Positions 26,619 through 35,194 of a stretch of 50,437 bases of DNA are shown one piece after another (position 1 is the first letter of the stretch; each line of letters starts with the position of its first letter). The translations under genes and the position numbers were made by a program. The stretch comes from Nosocomiicoccus massiliensis. Its GTDB lineage: Bacteria > Bacillota > Bacilli > Staphylococcales > Salinicoccaceae. Under the pieces are notes generated by a model that saw only the letters and a program-made list of their open reading frames with translations, searched no databases and was not told where the DNA came from. The stretch spans positions 1-50,437 of the forward strand of contig NZ_CAVG010000145.1 in NCBI RefSeq assembly GCF_000438455.1, read 5' to 3'.

Positions 26619-27214
26619 TGGAGCACCTCTAAGTATTGACGTATTTCGTTTTCTACATTTAATATATCTGCGTATTTTATTAATTCTCTTACATTAATTT
26701 GTTTATTCGAAAAGTATTGTTTTATTGCATGAGTGAATATTTGAGGATCAATTTTATCTTTATTCTTTACAACATCACATATTGTGCGCTCAATATTATA
26801 AAGAATGATTTCTCCTCCAAAAGGGCTTCTACCTTTCACTTTTCCAAGATCAAGCACATCTTTTTTTACATAATGTACTTTTAGGTTTTCATGTCGCCTT
26901 TTTAATCTAGATGCATTATACCCTTGAGGTACAGTAATATGGATGTGTGAAGGAACTCTATCCGATAAATCGTGAAAATATAAAGCCGTATGATAAGAAT
27001 AAATAACCCGATCACTTGTCTTTTGTAGGAGTACATACTCATCTATAAATTCATCTTTTAGAGCATATATACCATGTGCGATTCTATCAATTTTATTTTC
27101 ATTTGCTAAATATGATAATTTAAATCGATCAATACCATGTTGTTCTGCTTCTTTAACGTATATGAAGCCATCGTTTTTTAATAGTTGTTCTAATATGTAT
27201 CTATTTTTGTTCAT
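26615..27214 (-). CDS. AbiEi-family antitoxin-like regulator (orphan)
   Basis: The 199-residue protein has an N-terminal winged-helix domain (about 1-60, with the FIYVKEAEQHGIDRFKLSYLANENKIDRIAHGIYAL pattern) and the following AbiEi C-terminal domain (YHTALYFHDLSDRVPSHIHITVP, then IYNIERTICDVV-like LYNIERTICDVVKNKDKID). In AbiE type IV toxin-antitoxin systems this protein represses the operon and counteracts the AbiEii nucleotidyltransferase, giving phage abortive infection. The ATG at 27214 (MNKNRYIL) has a gaggg site. No toxin gene follows, so it is an orphan. Orphan relatives exist widely as regulators. Confidence 0.83.
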   Translation of the reverse strand: MNKNRYILEQLLKNDGFIYVKEAEQHGIDRFKLSYLANENKIDRIAHGIYALKDEFIDEYVLLQKTSDRVIYSYHTALYFHDLSDRVPSHIHITVPQGYNASRLKRRHENLKVHYVKKDVLDLGKVKGRSPFGGEIILYNIERTICDVVKNKDKIDPQIFTHAIKQYFSNKQINVRELIKYADILNVENEIRQYLEVLQ

Positions 27215-27291
27215 GATATCCCTCATTTCACATTCGTGCTTTAATTATATGATTTTAAAGTACATTTGTAAATTGATGTATATCATAAAAA

Positions 27292-27316
27292 ACGCTCCTG
27301 ACTTTATCAGGAGCGT
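27292..27316 (-). terminator. Terminator of the dicarboxylate symporter gene
   Basis: A 10-bp stem (acgctcctga at 27292-27301, tcaggagcgt at 27307-27316) has a 5-base loop and a T run on the minus strand, seven bases past the stop. Confidence 0.86.
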
Positions 27317-27322
27317 CGAACG

Positions 27323-28510
27323 TTATTTTTTACTTAAACTTTGGTCATATGCATCGATGATACCTGCAATAGCACCATCACCTGTGATGTTTGCTGCAGT
27401 TCCAAAGCTATCTTGTGCCATATATAATGCAATCATTAACGCGACTGCCGCTTCGTTGAAGCCTAAATGTGATACGAGTATTCCACTTGCCGCCATTACT
27501 GCGCCTCCTGGCACACCAGGTGCTGCTACCATCACGACACCAATGAGTAATACGAACCCTATCATTTTTAACATTCCAGGTGTATCATATTCAGGTAATA
27601 CACTCATTACAGCAATTGAACATGATGTAATTGTAATTGCTGAACCAGATAAGTGAATGTTCGCTCCGAGTGGGATAACGAAGTCTGCGATTTTGTCACG
27701 CACACCCATCTCTTTTGCTTTTGGTAACGTGACTGAGATTGTCGCTGCACTACTCATCGTACCGAGTGCTGTTACGTATGCTGGAAGCATTGTTTTAATC
27801 ATCTTAAATGGATTTTTACCAAGTAATGATCCTGCGATTGTGTACTGAACTGTAATCCATGTCCAGTGGAGTAAAATCGCAATGAGTAACACAACTCCAA
27901 ATACTGAAAGTGTTCTAAACACCGTTCCTGTAGATGCCATTCCTGCAAATACCCCAGCGATGTAGAACGGTAAAATTGTGATAACTACTTTTTCGATTAA
28001 AAATTCAACGACTTGTTTACCGTCGTGTATCCATTGTTTCATCGTCTCAGCTTTGATGATATTAATGACGATACCAACTGAAAACGCAAGTACTAGTGCC
28101 GTTAAAATATCAAGTGGTGCTGGGATGTCGAACTCTAACAGTGGTCCGAGCTCTGTTCCTTCCTCTTGAAGTTGTCCACCTTTAGTGACGATTGGCATTA
28201 AGAATTTAGCAACGATAAACGCTAAAAATCCTGCACCAATTGTAGAGATGTATGCAACTCCTAACGTTGCACCTACAACTTTTCCAGCACCTCGTCCAAT
28301 AGATGAAACCCCGTTAGCAATAAAGAAAAATATAATTAACGGAATTAAAAAGAATATAAACGATCCGAGTATGCTTTGCATCGTGATGAATAATCGTGTC
28401 ACGATTTCCATAATGCTGTGGAACGTTGTACCATCTGCCGAGAAGTAATAAATTGAACCAACGATAATTCCGGCGATGATTCCTGAAAATAACTTAATAA
28501 GTAATTTCAT
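27323..28510 (-). CDS. Sodium/dicarboxylate symporter (DAACS family)
   Basis: The 395-residue membrane protein belongs to the glutamate/dicarboxylate:cation symporters (GltP, GltT, DctA group). It has about eight helices with two re-entrant loops. Characteristic segments include SAATISVTLPKAKEMGV (first serine-rich hairpin region, about 247-263), GANIHLSGSAI (helix 7, cation and substrate site) and GGAVMAASGILVSHLG (second hairpin). The specificity residues cannot be called with certainty. The ATG has a strong site (aggaggat). It is apparently monocistronic. Confidence 0.87.
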   Translation of the reverse strand: MKLLIKLFSGIIAGIIVGSIYYFSADGTTFHSIMEIVTRLFITMQSILGSFIFFLIPLIIFFFIANGVSSIGRGAGKVVGATLGVAYISTIGAGFLAFIVAKFLMPIVTKGGQLQEEGTELGPLLEFDIPAPLDILTALVLAFSVGIVINIIKAETMKQWIHDGKQVVEFLIEKVVITILPFYIAGVFAGMASTGTVFRTLSVFGVVLLIAILLHWTWITVQYTIAGSLLGKNPFKMIKTMLPAYVTALGTMSSAATISVTLPKAKEMGVRDKIADFVIPLGANIHLSGSAITITSCSIAVMSVLPEYDTPGMLKMIGFVLLIGVVMVAAPGVPGGAVMAASGILVSHLGFNEAAVALMIALYMAQDSFGTAANITGDGAIAGIIDAYDQSLSKK

Positions 28511-28539
28511 TTTTTATCCTCCTACTCTTTTTTTAATTT

Positions 28540-29043
28540 CTAAAACACCTTTTCGTATGCAACGTACCATTCATTTAAATTGTTATGAAGGTTTAGTTTA
28601 CCTCTGTACTCGTATCCGCGCTTTTCGAATAGACTTTGCATAGGAAAGTTATTTAGATTGGTGTCCGTATGGACACCGAGATACCCTTCATTTTTAAAGT
28701 GCGCTTCAACTTCGTCAAATAGTTTCGATGCGATACCTTGTCCTTGAGCTCTTGGGTCGACTGCTGCTCTATGAAAAGCAATACTATCTAATCTCGCCAG
28801 TTCCCAAGGGATATCGTCGTACTCATATGCATGATGATTATCTGCAACGATAAATCCAAGTACTTTCCCATCTTCTTCATAAATGTATAAGTTTTCGTTC
28901 TCTATGTCATTTAAAAGCGTGTCACGTGCTGGATAACTTTCGCTCCACTGGTTGTTTCCGCTTTCTTTCATCAGTATAACAACGGCATTTTTTATTGACA
29001 TTATGTCGTCAATATCAGAATTTTTACCTTTTCTTATCCCCAT
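28540..29043 (-). CDS. GNAT N-acetyltransferase
   Basis: The 167-residue acetyltransferase has the acetyl-CoA motif VDPRAQGQGIASKLFDEVEAHF (about 94-115) and the following GYLGVHTDTNLNNFPMQSLFEKRGYEYRG, typical of YjaB/PhnO-like small GNATs. The start is taken at 29043 (MGIRKGKNSDIDDIM), which has an aaggaag site at good spacing; the frame is open 16 codons further. The substrate is unknown. Confidence 0.85.
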   Translation of the reverse strand: MGIRKGKNSDIDDIMSIKNAVVILMKESGNNQWSESYPARDTLLNDIENENLYIYEEDGKVLGFIVADNHHAYEYDDIPWELARLDSIAFHRAAVDPRAQGQGIASKLFDEVEAHFKNEGYLGVHTDTNLNNFPMQSLFEKRGYEYRGKLNLHNNLNEWYVAYEKVF

Positions 29044-29150
29044 TTTCATCTTCCTTATTAAAATCAGTGCTTTAAAATATTTCTTATACATGATATTATA
29101 CAGATATATATATCAAGTTTGAAGACAATTTTAAAAAAGGCGGTGCCTAA

Positions 29151-29429
29151 ATGTTTAAGTACGATAAAGACACAAAACCGTACCACATTAAGAATTTTAT
29201 TTTTTACATTTTTGCTTTTATTGTTTTGGGAGCGATTTACTACTTCGCATTCCTACCACCATTACTTGACGCGACGAGCGGAGAATTCTTTAACGAATTT
29301 GGTTTTAGACAGTTTGTTGGAAGTATTTTCTTCCTCATCTTATTCGTTTTACCATTCGCTTTAATTTACGGCGCGTTTTACCATTTCAAAGGCTTTACTG
29401 ATAAAAATGTAAGAGCACATCAGAAGTAA
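29151..29429 (+). CDS. Small two-helix membrane protein (92 residues)
   Basis: I do not recognise this protein. A short polar N-terminus (MFKYDKDTKPYHIKN) is followed by a membrane helix at about 16-35, an extracellular-type loop (DATSGEFFNEFGFRQF), a second helix at about 55-75 and a basic tail (FTDKNVRAHQK). The ATG follows aaggcggtg. It lies alone on the plus strand and is followed by a hairpin terminator with a T run. Confidence 0.75.
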   Translation: MFKYDKDTKPYHIKNFIFYIFAFIVLGAIYYFAFLPPLLDATSGEFFNEFGFRQFVGSIFFLILFVLPFALIYGAFYHFKGFTDKNVRAHQK

Positions 29430-29448
29430 TTATTATTGATTACATAGT

Positions 29449-29487
29449 AATATCCTCTTAAGTAATAAACTTAAGAGGATATTTTTT
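29449..29487 (+). terminator. Terminator between the small membrane gene and purD
   Basis: A 15-bp perfect stem (aatatcctcttaagt at 29449-29463, acttaagaggatatt at 29469-29483) has a 5-base loop. Six T follow on the plus strand. It abuts the purD stop and probably also ends the purine operon. Confidence 0.86.
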
Positions 29488-30727
29488 ATGCTTTATATGC
29501 GATATCTTTTCTATAAAAGAAATCTGATGATTCGTATTTCACTTTAGATAATGTGTCGTACGCATTTTCTTTTGCTTCCTCGATTGTACCTCCGCGTCCA
29601 ATCGCAAGTAATACACGGCCACCATTTGACTCGTATGTGTCGCCGTCTAAATGCTTTAATGCACTGACGTAAATGTCTGCCATCGTATCTTTTTCGATTA
29701 TGATCTCTTTTGCTTTCTCATAATCACCTGGATATCCTTCTGAAGCGAGTATGACTCCAACCGCATATTCATCTTTAAACGATAATTGAAGAGGCTGTTT
29801 ATTGTACATATTCTCTAACAATTCGACAAAATCTGTTTCTAATAAATCGAGAAGAATCTGTGCTTCTGGGTCACCGAATCTTGCGTTATATTCGATTGTT
29901 TTTACCCCGTCTTTTGTAATAATAGCACCGAGATAAAGAACCCCGAAATAATTTAATCCTTCCTCGACCATCGCGTTTACCGTCGGACGTACGATCTTTT
30001 CTACCGCTTCATCGATTATATTTTGAGAAATATAATCTACAGGCGCATATGCACCCATTCCACCAGTATTTGGTCCTTCATCGTTATCAAATGCACGTTT
30101 ATGGTCTTGTGCGATAATGTTAAATGGCGTGAACGTATCACCATTTACGAGGACCATTAAACTAAATTCGTCACCGTCTAAAAATTCCTCGATGACGACT
30201 TCGCCGTCAGTTTCCATCAGTTCATCAAGCGCCTTCTTTGCTTCGCTTAAATCTTGAGCGATGATAACCCCTTTACCTGCTGCAAGTCCGTCTTTTTTAA
30301 TGACGATTGGAAAATCTCCATTTTCTAAGTACGTAGTTGCTTTCGCCTTATCTGTGAACACTTCGTAACTTGCTGTTGGAATGTCGTATTTTTTCATTAA
30401 GTGTTTTGTAAATGATTTAGAAGACTCCATTTGTGCCTCTAGTTTTCTAGGGCCAAATACTTTTAAGTTAAACTTGTCTTCAAGTCCGTCTACAATGCCT
30501 TCAGATAATGGATCTTCTGGACCAACAACGACCCACTCAACACTGTTTTCTTTACAAAACTCACCAATTTGGTCGAATTCAGAAACTGGGATGCCTTCGA
30601 CAAGCGTCGCTTCCGTCATTCCGTCATTCCCAGGTAACGCAAATACTTCATTTACTCTATCTGAACGATTCAATGCACGCACAATCGCATGCTCTCGCCC
30701 ACCACTTCCAATAACTAAAGTATTCAT
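29486..30727 (-). CDS. purD: Phosphoribosylamine-glycine ligase PurD
   Basis: PurD joins glycine to phosphoribosylamine, the second step of purine synthesis. The 413-residue ATP-grasp enzyme shows GSGGREHAI at 7-15, the PEDPLSEGIVD motif, KKDGLAAGKGV and a well-kept GGMGAYAP plus YNARFGDPE region. I see no lost motif. A good ribosome-binding site (aggagag) precedes the ATG. It is the last gene of the purine operon, 13 bases after purH. Confidence 0.96.
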   Translation of the reverse strand: MNTLVIGSGGREHAIVRALNRSDRVNEVFALPGNDGMTEATLVEGIPVSEFDQIGEFCKENSVEWVVVGPEDPLSEGIVDGLEDKFNLKVFGPRKLEAQMESSKSFTKHLMKKYDIPTASYEVFTDKAKATTYLENGDFPIVIKKDGLAAGKGVIIAQDLSEAKKALDELMETDGEVVIEEFLDGDEFSLMVLVNGDTFTPFNIIAQDHKRAFDNDEGPNTGGMGAYAPVDYISQNIIDEAVEKIVRPTVNAMVEEGLNYFGVLYLGAIITKDGVKTIEYNARFGDPEAQILLDLLETDFVELLENMYNKQPLQLSFKDEYAVGVILASEGYPGDYEKAKEIIIEKDTMADIYVSALKHLDGDTYESNGGRVLLAIGRGGTIEEAKENAYDTLSKVKYESSDFFYRKDIAYKA

Positions 30728-30740
30728 AAATTATTCTCTC

Positions 30741-32219
30741 CTAATGTTTAAAGTGTCTCATACCAGTTGTGACCATCGTCATATCATGTGCGTCACAGTA
30801 ATCGATTGAATCTTGGTCACGCTTAGATCCACCTGGTTGAATAATTACCTTGATGCCTGCTTCGTGTGCGACTTGTACAGAGTCTGGCATTGGGAAGAAC
30901 CCATCACTTGCCATAACGACTGTTCCATCTAACTCTTTTGTTGCACGTTCAATCGCAATTTTTAACGCACCGACACGGTTCATTTGTCCTGCACCAATAC
31001 CGACTGTACGATGCTCATCAGCAAGCACAATCGCGTTTGATTTTACGTGTTTAACAACTTCTAACGCGAGAGCAAGTGCACGGTATTCACTGTCTGTCGG
31101 CTCTTTTTTCGTTACGACTGTTACGTCATCCATATTTAACGGAGCGTTATCCCTATCTTGGATTAAATACCCACCTGAAACGCTAACGATTTCTTCATCG
31201 CCTGTTTGTTCAGTGAAGTCAATTTCTAATACACGTAAGTTCTTTTTCTCTTGAAGTTTTTCTAATGCCGCTGCAGTGTATTTCGGTGCGATAATCACTT
31301 CTAAAAAGATTTTGCTTAATGCTTCTGCTGTTTCTAAATCAACTTCTTTGTTTAACGCAACGATTCCACCAAAGATTGACTGTGGATCTGCGTCATACGC
31401 ATTTTGAAACGCGTCGTAAATCGTATCGCCAACGCCGACACCACACGGGTTCATATGTTTAACAGCAACCGCTGCAGGACCGTTAAATTTACGCGCGAGT
31501 AAATACGCACTATCTGCGTCACGGAAGTTGTTGTATGATAACTCTTTTCCGTTTAAAATCTTTGCATTTAAAATCGTGTTCGGTGCACTTGTCGTACGAA
31601 TATAACGTGCTTTTTGGTGAGGGTTCTCACCATAACGAAGTGTTTCTTCAGCTTGACTAAAGAAGTTTGTGATCGCTTGGTCATAATTTGTCGTATGTTT
31701 AAATACTTTAACCATTAACTCTCTTCTAAATTCTTCTGTTAAGTCATCTGTTTGAATTCGGCTAATGACCGCATCGTAATCAGCTGGATTGACGACTGCG
31801 AGTACGTGTTTATAGTTTTTAGCCGCTGCACGTAACATCGTCGGACCACCGATATCGATATTTTCAATCGCATCTTCAATCGTTACGTTTTCATCTTTTA
31901 CCGTTTCTTCAAACGGATAAAGGTTAACGACAACCATGTCGATTAACTCAATATCTTGCTCTTTTAATTCATCTAAATGAGACTGTTTACTACGATCTGC
32001 AAGTAAACCACCATGTACTGCTGGATGTAATGTCTTCACTCGGCCATCCATAATTTCAGGGAAGTGCGTGAGTTCTGACACACTTTTTACAGGGACGTTC
32101 GCTTTTTCTAACGCTTCAAGCGTACCTCCTGTACTAAATAATTCGTAGCCGTTATCTACGAGTTTCTGTCCAAATTCAGTAATTCCTGTCTTATCTGAAA
32201 CACTGAGTAACGCTCTCAT
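30741..32219 (-). CDS. purH: Bifunctional AICAR transformylase/IMP cyclohydrolase PurH
   Basis: PurH performs the last two steps to IMP. The 492-residue protein has the N-terminal cyclohydrolase domain ([30 protein letters not shown]) and the C-terminal transformylase domain ([13 protein letters not shown] with the catalytic Lys-His pair, [23 protein letters not shown]). Length and motifs are normal. Its start overlaps the purN stop by four bases (ATGA). Confidence 0.97.
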   Translation of the reverse strand: MRALLSVSDKTGITEFGQKLVDNGYELFSTGGTLEALEKANVPVKSVSELTHFPEIMDGRVKTLHPAVHGGLLADRSKQSHLDELKEQDIELIDMVVVNLYPFEETVKDENVTIEDAIENIDIGGPTMLRAAAKNYKHVLAVVNPADYDAVISRIQTDDLTEEFRRELMVKVFKHTTNYDQAITNFFSQAEETLRYGENPHQKARYIRTTSAPNTILNAKILNGKELSYNNFRDADSAYLLARKFNGPAAVAVKHMNPCGVGVGDTIYDAFQNAYDADPQSIFGGIVALNKEVDLETAEALSKIFLEVIIAPKYTAAALEKLQEKKNLRVLEIDFTEQTGDEEIVSVSGGYLIQDRDNAPLNMDDVTVVTKKEPTDSEYRALALALEVVKHVKSNAIVLADEHRTVGIGAGQMNRVGALKIAIERATKELDGTVVMASDGFFPMPDSVQVAHEAGIKVIIQPGGSKRDQDSIDYCDAHDMTMVTTGMRHFKH

Positions 32220-32773
32220 TCTTTTACCTCCAACACTTTTTTAAGCGCGCGAATATATAATTTATATTCGGCTTCATGAATTTTCTCTTCAAAACTTTCT
32301 AACGTATCGTCATCTTTTAAAACTACTGGTTCTTGGTCGATGATTTCACCAGTATCGATACCACTATCGACGTAATGAACCGTAACTCCACTGACTTTTA
32401 CACCGTAATTATAAGCATCTAATATGCCGTTTTTACCTTTAAAGCTCGGTAATAACGACGGGTGGATGTTAATAATTTTACGGTCGTATCGTTCGATAAA
32501 TTCTGCCGATAAAATTTTCATAAATCCTGCGAGTAATATGTACTCGATATTTTTGTCTTTTAAAACATTTAATATTTCAGCTTCGAACTCTTTTTTCGTT
32601 TTACCGCTTCTTTCGACAATTTCATACGGTACATTTAAACGTTTTGCGCGTTCAATTGCTTTTGCGTCTTTATTGTCGACAATTAATACTTTTATAGACA
32701 GTGGTAAGTCGCTCGTCGCGATATTTTCAAAGTTACTTCCGCTTCCTGAAGCGAATACCGCAACGTTAACCAT
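32216..32773 (-). CDS. purN: Phosphoribosylglycinamide formyltransferase PurN
   Basis: PurN transfers a formyl group from 10-formyl-THF to GAR. The 185-residue protein has the phosphate-binding [12 protein letters not shown] (7-18), the catalytic Asn-His pair in [14 protein letters not shown] and the Asp in [12 protein letters not shown] start it at the ATG 32773, which overlaps the purM stop by eight bases and gives the family N-terminus [14 protein letters not shown]. All catalytic residues are present. Confidence 0.96.
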   Translation of the reverse strand: MVNVAVFASGSGSNFENIATSDLPLSIKVLIVDNKDAKAIERAKRLNVPYEIVERSGKTKKEFEAEILNVLKDKNIEYILLAGFMKILSAEFIERYDRKIINIHPSLLPSFKGKNGILDAYNYGVKVSGVTVHYVDSGIDTGEIIDQEPVVLKDDDTLESFEEKIHEAEYKLYIRALKKVLEVKE

Positions 32774-33785
32774 GGATTGTAAGTCCTTCTTCATTCACTA
32801 CTTTACCTAAAACGACTGGACTTTCACCTGACGCTTTTAAGTTTTCAAGTGCTTTGTCTTTATCGTTTTCGTCGACGACAATCATAAAACCTACGCCCAT
32901 GTTAAAGACGTTATACGCTTCGTCACGGTTAATGTTTCCTTTGTCGATTAACCATTCTAAAATCTCAGGTACTTTAACATCTGTCACATCCACTTCAGCT
33001 CCGAGCCCTTCTGGTAACGCACGTGGAATGTTTTCATAGAAACCTCCACCTGTAATATGGCTCATCGCTTTAATTTTAACGTCTTCTTGGAGTTTAAGAA
33101 CTTGTTTGACGTAGATTCGAGTTGGCTCGAGTAGTAAATCGATTAACGGCGTACCGTTTAACGTATCGTTTACGTCGACGTTGTTATCTTTAATGATTTT
33201 ACGTACGAGTGAATATCCATTGGAATGAATACCACTTGATGGTAACCCGATAATGATGTCTCCTGCATTGACGCTATCAAAATCAACATATTCTGTTTTT
33301 TCAACCGCACCGACAGCAAATCCTGCGATATCATATGCACCTTCGTCGTACATATCACCCATTTCAGCAGTTTCTCCACCGATTAACGCACATCCTGCTT
33401 GTTTACATCCTTCACTAACACCTTTAACGAGATCAGCAACTTGCTCAGGCACAACTTTATTTACAGCGATGTAGTCTAAAAAGTACAGCGGCTCTGCACC
33501 TGTCGTTAAAATATCGTTCACGCACATCGCAACTGCGTCAATCCCAATCGTATCGTGGCGATTTGAATCGATCGCAAGTTGTAACTTCGTACCAACACCG
33601 TCTGTACCAGACACGAGTACCGGTTCTTTTAAATTTAACTGCGATAAATCAAACGCTGCACCGAAGCCTCCAAGACCTCCGAGCACTTCTTTACGCATCG
33701 TTTGTTGCACGTGCACTTTCATTTGTTTAACCGCTTCATACCCTGCTTCAATATCTACGCCAGCTTGTTTATATTGCTCAGACAT
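32766..33785 (-). CDS. purM: Phosphoribosylformylglycinamidine cyclo-ligase PurM
   Basis: PurM closes the imidazole ring to form AIR. The 339-residue protein has the conserved [60 protein letters not shown] and [16 protein letters not shown] motifs. It is closely similar to the staphylococcal enzyme and keeps every motif I can check. This contrasts with the altered PurL and PurF upstream, although all are in the same operon. Confidence 0.97.
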   Translation of the reverse strand: MSEQYKQAGVDIEAGYEAVKQMKVHVQQTMRKEVLGGLGGFGAAFDLSQLNLKEPVLVSGTDGVGTKLQLAIDSNRHDTIGIDAVAMCVNDILTTGAEPLYFLDYIAVNKVVPEQVADLVKGVSEGCKQAGCALIGGETAEMGDMYDEGAYDIAGFAVGAVEKTEYVDFDSVNAGDIIIGLPSSGIHSNGYSLVRKIIKDNNVDVNDTLNGTPLIDLLLEPTRIYVKQVLKLQEDVKIKAMSHITGGGFYENIPRALPEGLGAEVDVTDVKVPEILEWLIDKGNINRDEAYNVFNMGVGFMIVVDENDKDKALENLKASGESPVVLGKVVNEEGLTIHG

Positions 33786-33787
33786 AA

Positions 33788-35170
33788 TTAAACTCCTTTA
33801 GATTTTTGTTCTTTTTCTTGTGGTAATAAGTCGTCCACAACTTCAATCGGATAATCTCCTGTAAAGCATGCGTCACACTCACCTCTAGAGCCGAATTTTC
33901 TATAGACGTCATGCATGCTTTCAACTGACAAATACGTCAGAGAATCTGCGTCAATTTCTTCACAGATTTCTTCAACAGACTTCTTTGAAGCGATAATCTC
34001 TGCATGAGTCGAGACGTCGATACCGTAATAGCACGGATCTTTTAACGGCGGCGAAGAGACACCCATGTGTACTTCCGTTGCGCCTGCTTTTCTCAGTGCA
34101 CGAACGATATACTTACTCGTCGTCCCTCTAACGATTGAATCATCTATGACGATGACGCGTTTCCCTTCAACAATATCTCTCACCGGAGATAACTTCATCC
34201 GTACTGCACGTTCTCTAGCTTCTTGACCTGGTGTAATAAACGTACGTCCGACATATCTATTTTTAAGTAGCCCAGCTTCTTGTTTAATACCAGATTCTGA
34301 TGAAAAACCTCTCGCTGCAGCGAGACTTGAATCGGGCACCCCGATAACGAGATCCGCTTCATGTTTAAACTCCTTCGCAAGGGCAGCTCCGAGTGCTTTA
34401 CGAATACGGTATGTGGACTGATGACGAAACTCTGAGTCTGCGCGCGCAAAATAAATATATTCCATCGAACATAAATTTGGACGCTCGACATAAGAATACT
34501 TATCAAAGTCGATACCGTCGTCAGTAATCGTTATAAATTCACCTGGTTCAATATCACGGACATACTCCGCACCGATTGCTGTAAATGCACACGTTTCACT
34601 CGCCACACACCACGCATCGTCGATTCGTCCGAGCATTAACGGACGGACACCGTGGTTATCCATTGCAATCGTTAAACTGTTTTCTTGTAGTAGTAAAAAT
34701 ACAAAAGCACCTTTGACTTGTCTAAGTGCACTTTTAATTCTATCTTTATTTGTTCTTGCTTTAGATCGTTTTAAAAGATGAGCCATCACTTCGACATCTG
34801 TTGTCGTTTGAAAGATTGACCCTTCAGATTCTAAAGCTTTTCGTAATTGTATCGCGTTCGTTAAGTTACCGTTATGACATATACCTAAGTCACCAGAATA
34901 ACTTTTTAGTAATATCGGTTGGACGTTTGCGAGTTCAGACGAAGTTTTTGTCGCATAACGGACGTGTCCAATCGCATTTTTAAACGGCTTTAATGACTCG
35001 AGCTGTTCTTTAGATATCGCATCATTTAAAAGGCCCATACCGCGCGCACCAAATAAGTAGTCCTCATTTGATGCGACGATACCTGCACCGTTTTGTCCTC
35101 GATGTTGTAAACTATGGAGCGCGATATATGTGAGTTCTGATGCATTTTCATGACCCCATATACCAAACAC
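33788..35170 (-). CDS. purF: PRPP amidotransferase PurF lacking its N-terminal catalytic Cys
   Basis: PurF normally makes phosphoribosylamine from PRPP and glutamine, with a processed N-terminal Cys as glutaminase nucleophile. This 460-residue protein begins at a GTG (35170), with the strong site GGGGGAGGA eight bases upstream, as [10 protein letters not shown]. The usual propeptide and the Cys before GVFGIWGH are missing. The frame upstream reads EEFSVFGIW after a TAA two codons before EE, where EECGVFGIW is expected. The rest is kept: [25 protein letters not shown], the PRPP loop [14 protein letters not shown], and the Fe-S cysteines ([19 protein letters not shown]). I infer that glutamine hydrolysis is lost and, at most, ammonia-dependent activity remains. 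A sequencing error at this point is possible but would need more than one change. Confidence 0.93.
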   Translation of the reverse strand: MFGIWGHENASELTYIALHSLQHRGQNGAGIVASNEDYLFGARGMGLLNDAISKEQLESLKPFKNAIGHVRYATKTSSELANVQPILLKSYSGDLGICHNGNLTNAIQLRKALESEGSIFQTTTDVEVMAHLLKRSKARTNKDRIKSALRQVKGAFVFLLLQENSLTIAMDNHGVRPLMLGRIDDAWCVASETCAFTAIGAEYVRDIEPGEFITITDDGIDFDKYSYVERPNLCSMEYIYFARADSEFRHQSTYRIRKALGAALAKEFKHEADLVIGVPDSSLAAARGFSSESGIKQEAGLLKNRYVGRTFITPGQEARERAVRMKLSPVRDIVEGKRVIVIDDSIVRGTTSKYIVRALRKAGATEVHMGVSSPPLKDPCYYGIDVSTHAEIIASKKSVEEICEEIDADSLTYLSVESMHDVYRKFGSRGECDACFTGDYPIEVVDDLLPQEKEQKSKGV

Positions 35171-35194
35171 GCTAAATTCCTCCCCCAGTTATTC

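Noticed and set aside
35040-35194. purF frameshift hiding an intact N-terminus
   Set aside because: I checked the other two frames upstream of 35170. Neither gives EECGVFGIW joined to an open reading frame, and the matching frame reads EEFS directly after a stop. A single indel would not restore the Cys.
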